Of a DNA stretch of 64,000 nucleotides, positions 51,764-61,812 are shown one piece after another. The DNA lies in the NCBI RefSeq assembly GCF_009832905.1, contig NZ_CP047135.1, positions 4,479,001-4,543,000 on the forward strand, given 5' to 3'. The DNA is from Stenotrophomonas sp. 364. GTDB taxonomy: Bacteria > Pseudomonadota > Gammaproteobacteria > Xanthomonadales > Xanthomonadaceae. Under the pieces are notes generated by a model. It was not told the DNA's origin. It searched no databases and saw only the letters and a list, made by a program, of their open reading frames with translations. The position numbers were made by a program, and so were the translations under genes. The first letter of the stretch is position 1. Every line of letters begins with the position of its first letter.

Positions 51764-52441
51764 ATGTCCCTGCGCTCTGTGTTCCTGTTTGCCGCACTGC
51801 TTCCCGTCACGGCCATGGCCAGCGGCAGCGCCGACGACGGCAGCTGCCGCAACGGCGGCTTTCCCTCGGAACAACGCGGCTTCGCGCTGGCCAAGGTGGT
51901 GGGTGCATCGCGTCTGTACCTGTTGAGCGACACGGAGGGCTGCCCGGCGCGCGGCGAACCGGCGTGTCGCCAGCGCAGCTACGTGGTGCCCGGCGATACG
52001 CTGATCACCGGGCGCGACAAGAGCGGGTACCGCTGTGCGTTCTTCCCCAACAAGGTGGGCGGCAGTGCCGGCTGGGTCGCCAGCTCGCGGCTGCAGCCGC
52101 AGCCGCTGCCACCGCCGACGCTGCAGGCTTGGATCGGCGACTGGCGCGATGGCGATGACCAGCTGGTCATCGGCGTGCGGGGTGGCCAGTTGCACGTGGA
52201 GGGCGATGCCTACTGGCCATCAGCCAATCCCGACCCGGAAGTGCGCCCGTACGGGCCGAACATGGGCCAGGTGGAGGCGCTGGCGGCGCCGACGGGGAAC
52301 ACGGTGGTGTTCCACGACGCCACCTGCACGCTGCGCGCCCACCTGCTGGGCGACTACCTGATCGTGGCCGACAACAGCGAATGCGGTGGCATGAACGTGC
52401 GTTTCAACGGTGTGTACCGGCGTACCCGCCCGCAGCGGTAA
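51764..52441 (+). CDS. Secreted Cys-containing protein of unknown function
   Basis: A 225-residue exported protein with signal MSLRSVFLFAALLPVTAMAS. The first half contains several cysteines and an SH3-like pattern (VVPGDTLITGRDKSGYRCAFFPNKVGG...GWVASSRL) like bacterial SH3/GW modules. The second half (LQAWIGDWRDGDDQLVIGV) resembles a small beta-sandwich seen in many proteobacterial lipocalin-like hypotheticals. It follows the previous secreted gene by 38 bases and may share its transcript. Function is unknown. Confidence 0.7.
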   Translation: MSLRSVFLFAALLPVTAMASGSADDGSCRNGGFPSEQRGFALAKVVGASRLYLLSDTEGCPARGEPACRQRSYVVPGDTLITGRDKSGYRCAFFPNKVGGSAGWVASSRLQPQPLPPPTLQAWIGDWRDGDDQLVIGVRGGQLHVEGDAYWPSANPDPEVRPYGPNMGQVEALAAPTGNTVVFHDATCTLRAHLLGDYLIVADNSECGGMNVRFNGVYRRTRPQR

Positions 52442-52667
52442 CGCCGGACAGGGCCCGGCGCGAGGGTGGCCAGCCGGGCGAGTACACGAAAACCACGTGT
52501 GTCAGGTGGCCAGCCCGGGTGCCGGGCGGGTCTGCATGTCCGCGTCCAGCGTATGCGTGACCTGTCCTTGGTGTGCAGTGCGCAGGTAGTTTGCACGCGG
52601 CAGTCATGGCGTACACAAACGGAGCGCACGTTGTGATGACTGGTGGCTGTGCGGGCAGCGTGCCGGG
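52442..52667. other. Intergenic region, nothing recognised
   Basis: A 226-base gap between convergent genes. No GTAG palindrome, terminator with a T-run, or credible open frame was found. Confidence 0.5.
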
Positions 52668-54500
52668 TTACGGTGTGCCGCGCGGGCGCGGGCGCCAACG
52701 CTCCAACCACCACAGCAGGCCGGCCACCACGAGGAAGCCAAGCAGCCACGGCCAGCGCGGGCCGGGCACGGGAACGACCGCGCCGGTCGATGCGGCGATG
52801 TCAGTGCCCAGCCGCAGCGCGGTGGCGTCGCGGGTCTGTTGGCGGTGCATGGCCTGCGCGCGCGCCGGGTCGAACACGTAGAAGGCCTGGGTGCGCGTGC
52901 CCATCTGCACCTGGTGCCAGCCTGCCTGCTGCGGCCAGTAGCCGGCACAGCGGTCGCCGGTGGTGGCCGGATCGATGTGCAGCGCCACCGTGGCGCCCTG
53001 CGGGCTGCGTACGGTAGTGCCGTCGGCCAGCGCGCACAGCGCGATGCGTTCGCCTGCCCATGCCGTGGCACTGCCCAGGCGCACCGATGCGGCGGTTGCC
53101 AGCGGACGCGCCAGGGTGGCCACCACGCTGCTCCACAGCTCGGCATGACGATCGTCGCGGCCGGCCAGCACCAGGCGGTAGCTGTCGGTAAGGGGCAGCA
53201 GCGCGAGGCGACCACGGCCTACATCGCGCCAGCCGCCCAGCGCGGCACCGCTGGCATCGTGCAGCAGCGGCGTGGCATCCAGGGCACGCAGGTTGAACTG
53301 CTCCAGCGCAGGCAACGGGGCGTTGTGCGAGGTGCTGTCCGCTTCGTCGATGGCGGCGGTGGGTGTGCTGGCAGCACGCTGCGGCCCACGCCGCGCCTGC
53401 AGCAGCGCAGGATCCGGATCGGCGGCCAGGCGCAGCGGCAGGCTCTGGTTGCCGCCGTTCGTCGCCAGGCCCCAGCTACGCAGTGTCTGCCGCGTGCCAT
53501 CCGTAAGCGGGCCGCTGCTGCGCACCAGTACGCCGAGGCCATCGCGCAGTGCCTGCTGCACGGCCGTGCGCTGGGGCGGTCCAAGCGCGGCCACGCTGCG
53601 CTCATCGAGGATCAGCACATCGGTGGCGGCCAGACGCGCGGCGGTCAGGGCCACGGGTGCGTCGCCGAGTATCACCCCGGCGCCCGCGCTGGCCTGGGCA
53701 TGCAGCTCCAGGCCGGTATCGGTTGCCCATCGGCGCAGGTATTTCAGCTCCGGCGTGGGGGCGCCGGCCAGCACCAGTACCCGCACGACGGGGGCGTCGT
53801 CGGTCTGCAACGGCACGGGCACGGTATCCACGACGTGGCTGTCGGCGTCGAGCAGGCGCAGGCTGAACTCACTGCGGCCGCTGGCACGGGCAACGCCGTC
53901 CAGCGCGACGCTGCCATCGCGGCCGGGCGCGGCGCGGTCCACGACGATGCCGGCCGGATCAAGCAGTTCGGCGCGCGCACCGGTCACGCCCTGGGCCCGC
54001 GCCCGCACCGTGAACAGTGCGCCGGGGACGGTGCTGGCCGGTGGTTGCAGAGCGACCCAGCCGCGGGGCGCGGCGGCAGGCTGCAGCGTGACCTGCCGGG
54101 GCAGCGCGATGTCGCGGTCACGCGCCGCCAGCCCATCGCCCTGCAGTACCAGCGCCTGCGTGCCGGGGTGCTGGCGCAATGCCGTGGCCAGGTCGGGCGC
54201 GACGCGGGCGTCGCTGCGCGACGGCGCTTCCGGCAGTGCAATCACGCTGGCGTCGGCAGCCGCGTTCGATGTGGCGGCCGCGTGGCCGGTGAGGATGGTC
54301 AGGCGCTCGGCGGCGATGTGCACCGGTGGCGGCAACAGGGTGAAGTACAGCAGCGCGGTCGCGCATAGCTGCAGCACCAACAGCGCGAGGATACGCGCGG
54401 TAGTGCGTGTGTCGCTGCGACGCTGCTGCAGCAGCGTGCGAACGCTGCCGACCAGCACGATGGCCAGCAGTGCCGACGCGATCCAGGCGGCGTCATTCAT
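52668..54500 (-). CDS. Large membrane protein with GATase-like domain, last gene of the MoxR cluster
   Basis: A 610-residue protein with an N-terminal helix (IASALLAIVLVGSVRTL), a second near 40-60 (ILALLVLQLCATALLYFTLL), a large periplasmic region and a C-terminal helix (WPWLLGFLVVAGLLWWLERW). The middle (about 225-340: VRVLVLAGAPTPELKYLRRW; VLILDERSVAALGPPQRTAV) resembles the class I glutamine-amidotransferase-like fold seen in BatA-associated proteins of other phyla. Start ATG overlaps the preceding stop as ATGA. No enzyme residues are evident. Its operon position points to a structural role in the MoxR membrane complex; this is inference. Confidence 0.75.
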   Translation of the reverse strand: MNDAAWIASALLAIVLVGSVRTLLQQRRSDTRTTARILALLVLQLCATALLYFTLLPPPVHIAAERLTILTGHAAATSNAAADASVIALPEAPSRSDARVAPDLATALRQHPGTQALVLQGDGLAARDRDIALPRQVTLQPAAAPRGWVALQPPASTVPGALFTVRARAQGVTGARAELLDPAGIVVDRAAPGRDGSVALDGVARASGRSEFSLRLLDADSHVVDTVPVPLQTDDAPVVRVLVLAGAPTPELKYLRRWATDTGLELHAQASAGAGVILGDAPVALTAARLAATDVLILDERSVAALGPPQRTAVQQALRDGLGVLVRSSGPLTDGTRQTLRSWGLATNGGNQSLPLRLAADPDPALLQARRGPQRAASTPTAAIDEADSTSHNAPLPALEQFNLRALDATPLLHDASGAALGGWRDVGRGRLALLPLTDSYRLVLAGRDDRHAELWSSVVATLARPLATAASVRLGSATAWAGERIALCALADGTTVRSPQGATVALHIDPATTGDRCAGYWPQQAGWHQVQMGTRTQAFYVFDPARAQAMHRQQTRDATALRLGTDIAASTGAVVPVPGPRWPWLLGFLVVAGLLWWLERWRPRPRGTP

Positions 54501-56677
54501 CGCGAGGCCTCCAGCGCATCCAGGTAGGCCTGGCCCATGCGATCGGGCGGCGTGCGCCGCGACACCTGTGGCGTGGGCCGCGACAACGCCCGCCACAGAC
54601 GCGCGCGCAGTACCGCACGGCACGCGCCACAGTCCGGCGCGACCCGCAGCTCTTCGATGGCCGCGGCCAGGCTGAGCGGATCGGGCAGGCGGCGGTCGTT
54701 GCGCTGCAGCCACTGCGCGATGGCATCCAGGTCGGGCGTGCTGGCCGGGTCGGCAAGCTGTTGCCAGGCGCTCACGATGGCTGGCTCCGGCGCGGGCACC
54801 GCGGCGATGGGCAGGGTGCGGCTGGCCAGGTCCGTGCGGTCGCCGCTGAGCCGACGGCTTTCATCGATGGGCGGCAGTTCCGGACCTACCCGCGCCAGAT
54901 AGATGCGCTCGGCCTGCTGCACCTGCTTGATGAAGGCCAGGGCCTTGTTGGCGTACGGCAGCGCAGCCTCGGGCCGGCCCTGGCGCAGTTCGCCTTCGGA
55001 CGACCACATCTGGTCCAGTGCGGCTTTCAGCGTGGCGCGGGTCTGCGGGTCGAGCAGCGTGGCCGCCTCGGCGTGGTCGTGGGTGTGGCCGTACTCGGAC
55101 AGCACGTCGGTGGCGCTGCCGAACACCGGCGGTGCCTCCGGCGTGGCGCCTGCATGGTCATGACCGTCATGGTCGGCGTGTGCGGGGTCGCTTGTTTCGG
55201 CCGGCGCATGGGCGTGCGCATCGGTGTCGTCGTGCGCATCGGCCGGTGGGGTGTCGCTGGTGGGCAGGGCGTCGCTGGTCGGCGGGGGCTTGGCGCCGCC
55301 TTCGCTTTCCTCGCCCAGGAACTGGCCGTAGCGCAGGCGCAGGATGCGCTGGTCCACGCCGATGGCATCGGCGCGCTTGATGAATTCTTCGGCAGGCAGC
55401 TGGCGACGCAGTTTGATCAGCGCCTCGGCGTCGATGATGATCTGGCGCTGGCTGCGGAAGTAGGCGGGCAACGTCTTCTTGACCATGCCCTCCAGTTCCG
55501 CGCCCTGCACCTGCTCCACGCTGGGCAGGCGCAGGATCACGCTGGTGCTCTGTGCGGTCTGTGGCGTGGGCGCACGGTAGTCACGCACCTGCAGTTGGGC
55601 GATCACGTCGTTGCCGGGCTCGGCCCCCAGCGCGGCCAGATCCAGCGTGCGCGCGAAGCGGCGCAGCGTGGGCGTGCCGCTGCCGACCAGGCTGAGGGTG
55701 TGTTCGCGGAAGGTGATGTTCTCGCCGCTGCCCTGGGCCAGGGTGATCTTCAGCTGGGCATCGGCGGACACGCCGTGGTCGTCGCTGGCCTCGAACTGCA
55801 GCGTCCACTGCCGTTGCCCGGGCGTGCCCAGCACCAGCGTGCGGTCCGGGGCGAGCACGCGCACGCGCGGCGGCTGGTCGGGCAGCACATCCAGGCGGTA
55901 CAGGCGTGGCGCTGCCAGCGCCGGTACGGTGACCACGCGGTACAGCGCGGGGCGGTCGGCGGTCCATGTGCCGGTCCAGCTGTCGTCCTCGCGACGCAGG
56001 GCGACACGGCGGCCATCGTGGAACTGCAGCACGGCCTCGCTGGGCTGCGCGCTGAAGCGCAGCGACCACTGCAGCGCGCTGCCCTGCGCGACCTTTGCAT
56101 CCAGTGTGCTCTGCACGCGCGCTGGCTGCCCGGTGTAGGCCGGGGCGTTGATTGCCAGCCGGCTGGATTGCAGGCGGGGCGGGTGTGCGGGCGTGGCACG
56201 CGGCGTGGTGGCCAGGGCTGGCAGCGCCGTGCCGCCGCTGCTGCGCGGCCATCCCAGTGCCAGCGCGATCACCACCAGTGCACCCAGCCAGGCCACCAGC
56301 AAGGCGCGGCGCGACCACGCCGCGCGCAGGTCGGGCGTCTGTGTCTGCAACGCGGCGTGCACACGCGCGCGCTGGCGGTGCTGCAGGGGGTTGAGCGCAT
56401 CGTCGGCCGCGAACAGCAGGTCGGCACTGTCCTGCAGCGCGGCGTGGCGGTCGAGCTGGCGGACCAGCCAGCGTCGGTCCAGCTGTCGGCTGCGCCACGT
56501 GGCCAGCGCGGCACCGGCCAGCAACGCCACCAGCAACACCCCCGTGGCGATATCGAATCCGCCCAGGCGCAACGCCACGGCCGTGGCGCCCAACGCGAGC
56601 GGCAACGCCAGCAGCAGCGTTGACCACCACCGGCGTCGGCGGGCCTGCCGCCAGCGCTGCAGCAGGGCGGCGATCAT
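54497..56677 (-). CDS. DUF4175-like membrane protein with histidine-rich segment
   Basis: A 726-residue protein with two N-terminal membrane helix pairs (WSTLLLALPLALGATAVAL; GVLLVALLAGAALATW; ALLVAWLGALVVIALAL near 125-145). A long periplasmic part shows Ig-like strands (AINAPAYTGQPARVQS; RLYRLDVLPDQPPRVRVL), then helices. Residues about 475-545 contain a run of His/Asp-rich repeats (AHAHAPAETSD; HADHDGHDHAG; YGHTHDHAE), a likely metal-binding loop. It resembles the DUF4175 group; function is unknown. ATGA overlaps link it to both neighbours. Confidence 0.78.
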   Translation of the reverse strand: MIAALLQRWRQARRRRWWSTLLLALPLALGATAVALRLGGFDIATGVLLVALLAGAALATWRSRQLDRRWLVRQLDRHAALQDSADLLFAADDALNPLQHRQRARVHAALQTQTPDLRAAWSRRALLVAWLGALVVIALALGWPRSSGGTALPALATTPRATPAHPPRLQSSRLAINAPAYTGQPARVQSTLDAKVAQGSALQWSLRFSAQPSEAVLQFHDGRRVALRREDDSWTGTWTADRPALYRVVTVPALAAPRLYRLDVLPDQPPRVRVLAPDRTLVLGTPGQRQWTLQFEASDDHGVSADAQLKITLAQGSGENITFREHTLSLVGSGTPTLRRFARTLDLAALGAEPGNDVIAQLQVRDYRAPTPQTAQSTSVILRLPSVEQVQGAELEGMVKKTLPAYFRSQRQIIIDAEALIKLRRQLPAEEFIKRADAIGVDQRILRLRYGQFLGEESEGGAKPPPTSDALPTSDTPPADAHDDTDAHAHAPAETSDPAHADHDGHDHAGATPEAPPVFGSATDVLSEYGHTHDHAEAATLLDPQTRATLKAALDQMWSSEGELRQGRPEAALPYANKALAFIKQVQQAERIYLARVGPELPPIDESRRLSGDRTDLASRTLPIAAVPAPEPAIVSAWQQLADPASTPDLDAIAQWLQRNDRRLPDPLSLAAAIEELRVAPDCGACRAVLRARLWRALSRPTPQVSRRTPPDRMGQAYLDALEASR

Positions 56678-57801
56678 GCCGTCCCCCCGCGCCGGGGCGA
56701 CGTGGCCAGCCAGCGTTCAAGGGCGAACAGCAGCACGATCAATCCGAGCAGCCACGGCGCGAGGTCGCGTGGTTGCGGCGTGGGCGCGCGGGCACCGCGC
56801 ACGGGTGCGTGCGCGCTGGCGGCAACCCACTGCGGCGCGGCAACGGGGCGCACCAGGTGAAGCAGCTGCCGGGGGAAGTCCGGGTCGCGCAGGCCTGGCG
56901 ACGCCGCGGGCGATACCGCTGCGTGGAAGCGCAGCAGACGCCCGCGGCCGACCCGGTACTCGCTGAGGACTGGGTCGCCCTGTGCGTCGCGCAGCACCAC
57001 CGCACCGGTGGCGTCGTGCGGTACCGATGGCGTGCCCAGCAGCGTGCCACCGCGCTCCAGCCAGGCCTGCCATGCCGGCGGCAGCGGGGTGGTGGACGGC
57101 CACACGCCGATGTCGCCGGTGCCGGGTACCGCTGCGGTGGCCGGTGCGAGCGGCGTTGCGTTCCAGGCGCGCTGCACCGCACTGAACACGCGCTGCGCCT
57201 GTGCATCGGCATCGACGCCCAGGTGCAGGCGCGGCGCGCTCGTCGGGGGCCGGGCTGCGGTCGGTGGCGCCACCGCCAGCGGTTGCCACCGCACGTTGCG
57301 CGACAGCCGCGGGCGTTCGGCGTCCGCGCCCGGCATCGGGTCGGGCACGTAGACGGTCAGCGGCGCACCGGCCGGCAGCTGCTGATCCAGCTCGCGCAGC
57401 AGGCTCGCCAGCGGCTGCGCGCCGGTGGGGGCGGGCCGATCCAGCGGCGGGAAGCCCGGCGCCAGCCAGCGCCAGTCCGCGTTCGGCTGCCGTGCCTGCT
57501 GCGCGCTAACGTCCAGCCCGGGGGCCACGACAACCACCGGATGCGTATCGGCAGCGCTGCCCTGCAGTACCGGGCGCGCCAACAGCAGCGCCAGGGCGGC
57601 CAGCAGTGCCAGCCGCACCAGCAGCAGCGGCCACTCGTCGAAACGCACGCGTTGGCGCGGCCGTACCTTGGCGCGCAGCCAGCGCAGCGCGGCGAAATCC
57701 AGCGGTGCGTACTGATGGCGGCGCGCCAGGTGGACCAGCAGCGGCACCAGCCACGCGGCCAGCGCCAGCAGGCCCAGCGGGAACAGCAGCGCAAGGCTCA
57801 T
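56674..57801 (-). CDS. BatA-like membrane protein lacking a vWA metal site
   Basis: A 375-residue protein with the BatA N-terminal domain: two helices (LALLFPLGLLALAAWLVPLL; LLLVRLALLAALALLLARPV) around HLARRHQYAPLDFAALRWL. A periplasmic region and a C-terminal helix (LAPWLLGLIVLLFALERWL) follow. In typical BatA/BatB proteins the second helix leads into a von Willebrand A domain with a DxSxS metal site; here the strand reads VVVVAPGLDVSAQQ, so the site is absent. Predicted to be part of an aerotolerance-type (Bat) complex with MoxR and DUF58. ATGA overlaps on both sides. Confidence 0.85.
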   Translation of the reverse strand: MSLALLFPLGLLALAAWLVPLLVHLARRHQYAPLDFAALRWLRAKVRPRQRVRFDEWPLLLVRLALLAALALLLARPVLQGSAADTHPVVVVAPGLDVSAQQARQPNADWRWLAPGFPPLDRPAPTGAQPLASLLRELDQQLPAGAPLTVYVPDPMPGADAERPRLSRNVRWQPLAVAPPTAARPPTSAPRLHLGVDADAQAQRVFSAVQRAWNATPLAPATAAVPGTGDIGVWPSTTPLPPAWQAWLERGGTLLGTPSVPHDATGAVVLRDAQGDPVLSEYRVGRGRLLRFHAAVSPAASPGLRDPDFPRQLLHLVRPVAAPQWVAASAHAPVRGARAPTPQPRDLAPWLLGLIVLLFALERWLATSPRRGGTA

Positions 57802-58694
57802 GCGCCGCCGCCCGCGCCGAACAGCGGGCGCAGCGGTGCATCCAGCGGTTGGTCAAGGTAGCCCACCGCATGGGCGATGCCGCTGGCATGCAGGCGCGCC
57901 TGCAGTTCGCGCTGGGCCTGCGCGAAGCGGGCCAGGTAATCGGCACGGATGGCACGCCCGTCGCCCAGCAGTTCGTCGCCGGTTTCCGGATCGCGGAAGC
58001 GATGGCCGTCGGTGAACGGAAAGTCGCGCTCGTCGGCGCTCAGCAGCTGCACCTGCAGCACCTCGCGACGCGCGGCCGCCAGGCGTTCCAGCAGCACGGT
58101 GCCGGCCGCGTCGAAGCCATCGCCAAGGGCCACCAGCAGGTCGCCGGGCTGCACGCGCTCCCATACCGGGCGCAGCATGTCCATGGACGGCCAGCCGCCG
58201 CGCGCGCGCAGCTGGCGCAGCAGCAGGTGCACACGGTCGCGCTGGCGTGGGCCGCTCCCGGCCGGTACCAAATGCACGCCCTCGCCATTGACGGCGATCA
58301 CGCCGAAGCGGTCGCCCTGCTGCAGGGCCAGTTCGACCAGGCAGGCGGCCGTGGCGCAGGCGTGGTCCAGGCGCGACCAGTCCGGGCGGGCACGGTCGTA
58401 CTGGGCCGCCGAGGCGCTGGCGTCCACCAGCACCCAGCTGGTGATCGGGCTCTCGCGTTCGGACTCGCGCACGAAGAAGCGGTCCGAGCGGGCGTACAGC
58501 TTCCAGTCGATCTGGCGCAGTTCGTCACCCGGCTCATAGGCGCGGTACTGCGCGAACTCCAGCCCGGCACCGCGGCTGCGGCTGGCATGCTGGCCGATGC
58601 CGTGCGCGCCCCGCGCACGCCGCGGCAACAGGCGCAGCGCCTTCAGGCGGCTGCGCACGTCGGCGGGAATGGCGATGGGGGCGTGCAGCGTCAC
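57798..58694 (-). CDS. DUF58-domain (vWA-like) protein
   Basis: A 298-residue cytoplasmic DUF58 protein. It shows the signature block FAQYRAYEPGDELRQIDWKL (about 68-87) and a vWA-like metal site DASAS (VLVDASASA). In MoxR operons of many bacteria, DUF58 proteins are clients or adaptors of the AAA+ ATPase. It begins seven bases after moxR and overlaps the BatA-like gene as ATGA, a strict operon. Pathway role: assembly or maturation of membrane or redox proteins, inferred from the family. Confidence 0.9.
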   Translation of the reverse strand: MTLHAPIAIPADVRSRLKALRLLPRRARGAHGIGQHASRSRGAGLEFAQYRAYEPGDELRQIDWKLYARSDRFFVRESERESPITSWVLVDASASAAQYDRARPDWSRLDHACATAACLVELALQQGDRFGVIAVNGEGVHLVPAGSGPRQRDRVHLLLRQLRARGGWPSMDMLRPVWERVQPGDLLVALGDGFDAAGTVLLERLAAARREVLQVQLLSADERDFPFTDGHRFRDPETGDELLGDGRAIRADYLARFAQAQRELQARLHASGIAHAVGYLDQPLDAPLRPLFGAGGGA

Positions 58695-58701
58695 GGCGGG
58701 C

Positions 58702-59685
<984 letters not shown>

Positions 59686-59747
59686 AAGGCGCTCGCATCA
59701 ATCGGCGGAGAGCCACGCCATGCGTGGCTGGAGAATCAGGAAGAAAG

Positions 59748-60449
59748 CTAGTTGTTCAACGCGTACATCACGATGTTGACCGCGAAACGGGTGTTGTCTT
59801 CGGCCAGGAATCGCTTGTTGCGCCAGTCGTAGTCCCACTCGCAGCCGTAATCCTTGTTGCTGTAGAGCAGGCCCAGCCGGCCATCCACCTCGATGCCCTT
59901 GAGGTAGTCATGCACCAGGTCATCGCCCCAGCCATTGAGCTCGAAGCCGGTGGCGGGTGGCCCGTCGGGGAAGCGGAAGAAGCTGCGGTACAGCGCGTGG
60001 TTGTTGGGCAGTCTGCTCAGCGCCTTGGGGCCGAACAGCCTGGCCATCTGCGCCTCGAACGATTTCGCAAACAGCCCGTCGATGTCGTGGTTGCAGTCAT
60101 CCACGAACACGAAACCCCCGTTGCGTACATAGCGCACGAAGTTCTGCCGCTCTGCGGCGTTGAACTCCACCAGCTTGTGCCCGGCCAGGTAGCAGAACGG
60201 CGCTTCCAGCATGCGCGGATCGGACAAGGCGATGACATGCTCGGTCGGGTCCACGCGCAGTGAGGTGTAGTCGATCAGCGAGGTGATCACGTTGGACGGC
60301 ATGCGCGCATCCACGTCCCAGTCGCCGGAGTCGTACTTGAGGCGGGTGAACCAGAAGTCGTAGCGTCCGGCCTGGGGGCGCGCCGGTGAGGGCAACGCCG
60401 CGAATGCGGCGCTGCCCAGCAGCAGGCGCAGGAACTGCGCGCGGTTCAT
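59748..60449 (-). CDS. DUF4159-domain exported protein
   Basis: A 233-residue exported protein. The N-terminus NRAQFLRLLLGSAAFAALPSPA is a signal peptide with a Tat-like look but only single arginines. The mature part is DUF4159 (YDFWFTRLKYDSGDWDV at the start; YLAGHKLVEFNAAERQNFVR; FVFVDDCNHDIDGLF), a fold related to glutamine amidotransferase-like domains without catalytic residues known to me. DUF4159 genes commonly accompany MoxR/DUF58/BatA genes. Six bases separate it from the TldE-like stop. Confidence 0.88.
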   Translation of the reverse strand: MNRAQFLRLLLGSAAFAALPSPARPQAGRYDFWFTRLKYDSGDWDVDARMPSNVITSLIDYTSLRVDPTEHVIALSDPRMLEAPFCYLAGHKLVEFNAAERQNFVRYVRNGGFVFVDDCNHDIDGLFAKSFEAQMARLFGPKALSRLPNNHALYRSFFRFPDGPPATGFELNGWGDDLVHDYLKGIEVDGRLGLLYSNKDYGCEWDYDWRNKRFLAEDNTRFAVNIVMYALNN

Positions 60450-60456
60450 CCGTGCA

Positions 60457-61791
60457 TCAGACCGCGTCGGACAACGAGGTGAAGGTGAAATCGCGCAGCT
60501 TCATCGGCGGAATCATCATCACGAAGTTCGACTCGTCACCGGCCACGCGCACCGGCTTGCCCAGCTCTTCGATGTTGTTGAGCATGATCACCGGCGATTC
60601 GTTGAAGCGGAAATTCTTCACCGGGTACTTGATCTGGCCGTTCTCGATGTAGAAGGTGCCGTCGCGGGTCAGGCCGGTCAGCAGCACGGTCTGCGGATCG
60701 ACCATGCGGATGTACCAGGTGCGGGTGACCAGGATGCCCTTCTGGGTACCGCGCACCAGATCGGCGGTGCTCTTTTCGCCGCCGCTCATCAGCAGGTTGC
60801 CCGGGGTGGCATTGGCGGTCTTGCCCTGCTTCTGCGCCCAGAACCGGGTGTATTCCAGGTTGGCGACCTTGCCGTTCTCGATGATCGGCAGCTTGCCGCG
60901 CGGCATGCCTTCGCCATCCCACGGCAGCACCGGGGCTTCGGGGTGCCACGGGTCGGCATGCATGTTCACACGCGGGTCGTAGACCTGCTCGCCCAGCTTG
61001 TTGCCGCCGCCCTTCTTGGACAGGAAGCTGCGGCCTTCATCGGCCGAGCGCGCGCTGAAGAAGTTCATCATGAAGCTGATCAGGCCGGCGGCAGCGGCCG
61101 GCTCCAGGATCACCGTGTACTTGCCCGGTTCCAGCGCCTTGGCTTCCTGCGATTCGGTCGCCTTGCGCATCGCGATCTGGATGTCCTGGTCGGCCTTGAA
61201 GTCGGCCGCATCCTTGAGGTTGCGACCGACCCAGCCCGAACCGCGGCCATCTTCGGTGCGCACGGTGCAGGTGTAATCGAAGTTGGTGCTGCGCTGGTAG
61301 CCGAAGTTGCCGTTGCTGTTGGCGGTGGCGTAGAAGCCCTGGCCGTCTTCCAGGAAGCCGGCGGCGATCAGGCCCTTGCCACGGCACGGGGCGATCGAGT
61401 CGGCGGCGACCTTGGCGCGGAACGCCGGGTCGATGGCGGCGGTGGACGCGCTGAAGGTGGGGCTGGGGGTGTAGGTCTGCTTGCCGATGGCCGGCATGAA
61501 CTCCGGATTTTCCGGGGCCAGGCGGGCCAGGTCTTCGGCGCGGCGCACCACGCGTTCCAGCGCGGCATCGTCGAACTCGTTGATCGAGGCGGTGCCCACG
61601 CGCTTGCCAAAGGCAACGGTGACGGCCAGTTCGGTGTTGTCCACGATGCCGCTGGTGGACACGTTGTTCAGCGCGAAACGGATGTTGCCGTTGATCGAGC
61701 CGGCCAGCACGGCGGTGCATTCATCGGCCTTGGACAGCGCGATGACCTTGTCGAGGATGGCCTTGGCTTGTGCTTCGGTGAAGATACTCAT
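60457..61791 (-). CDS. TldE/PmbA-like peptidase partner
   Basis: A 444-residue member of the TldD/TldE (PmbA) family without the HExxxH zinc site, hence TldE-like. Conserved family blocks include the N-terminal region (AQAKAILDKVIALSKADE) and the C-terminal beta-barrel (TPGNLLMSGGEKSTADLVRG; GLTRDGTFYIENGQIKYPVKNFRFNESP). In E. coli TldD and TldE form a heterodimer that cleaves microcin and antitoxin peptides. No signal peptide is present, unlike its partner encoded 21 bases upstream. It may stay in the cytoplasm or travel with TldD. Confidence 0.92.
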   Translation of the reverse strand: MSIFTEAQAKAILDKVIALSKADECTAVLAGSINGNIRFALNNVSTSGIVDNTELAVTVAFGKRVGTASINEFDDAALERVVRRAEDLARLAPENPEFMPAIGKQTYTPSPTFSASTAAIDPAFRAKVAADSIAPCRGKGLIAAGFLEDGQGFYATANSNGNFGYQRSTNFDYTCTVRTEDGRGSGWVGRNLKDAADFKADQDIQIAMRKATESQEAKALEPGKYTVILEPAAAAGLISFMMNFFSARSADEGRSFLSKKGGGNKLGEQVYDPRVNMHADPWHPEAPVLPWDGEGMPRGKLPIIENGKVANLEYTRFWAQKQGKTANATPGNLLMSGGEKSTADLVRGTQKGILVTRTWYIRMVDPQTVLLTGLTRDGTFYIENGQIKYPVKNFRFNESPVIMLNNIEELGKPVRVAGDESNFVMMIPPMKLRDFTFTSLSDAV

Positions 61792-61812
61792 GATTCGTAG
61801 GCTCCTGACCGG

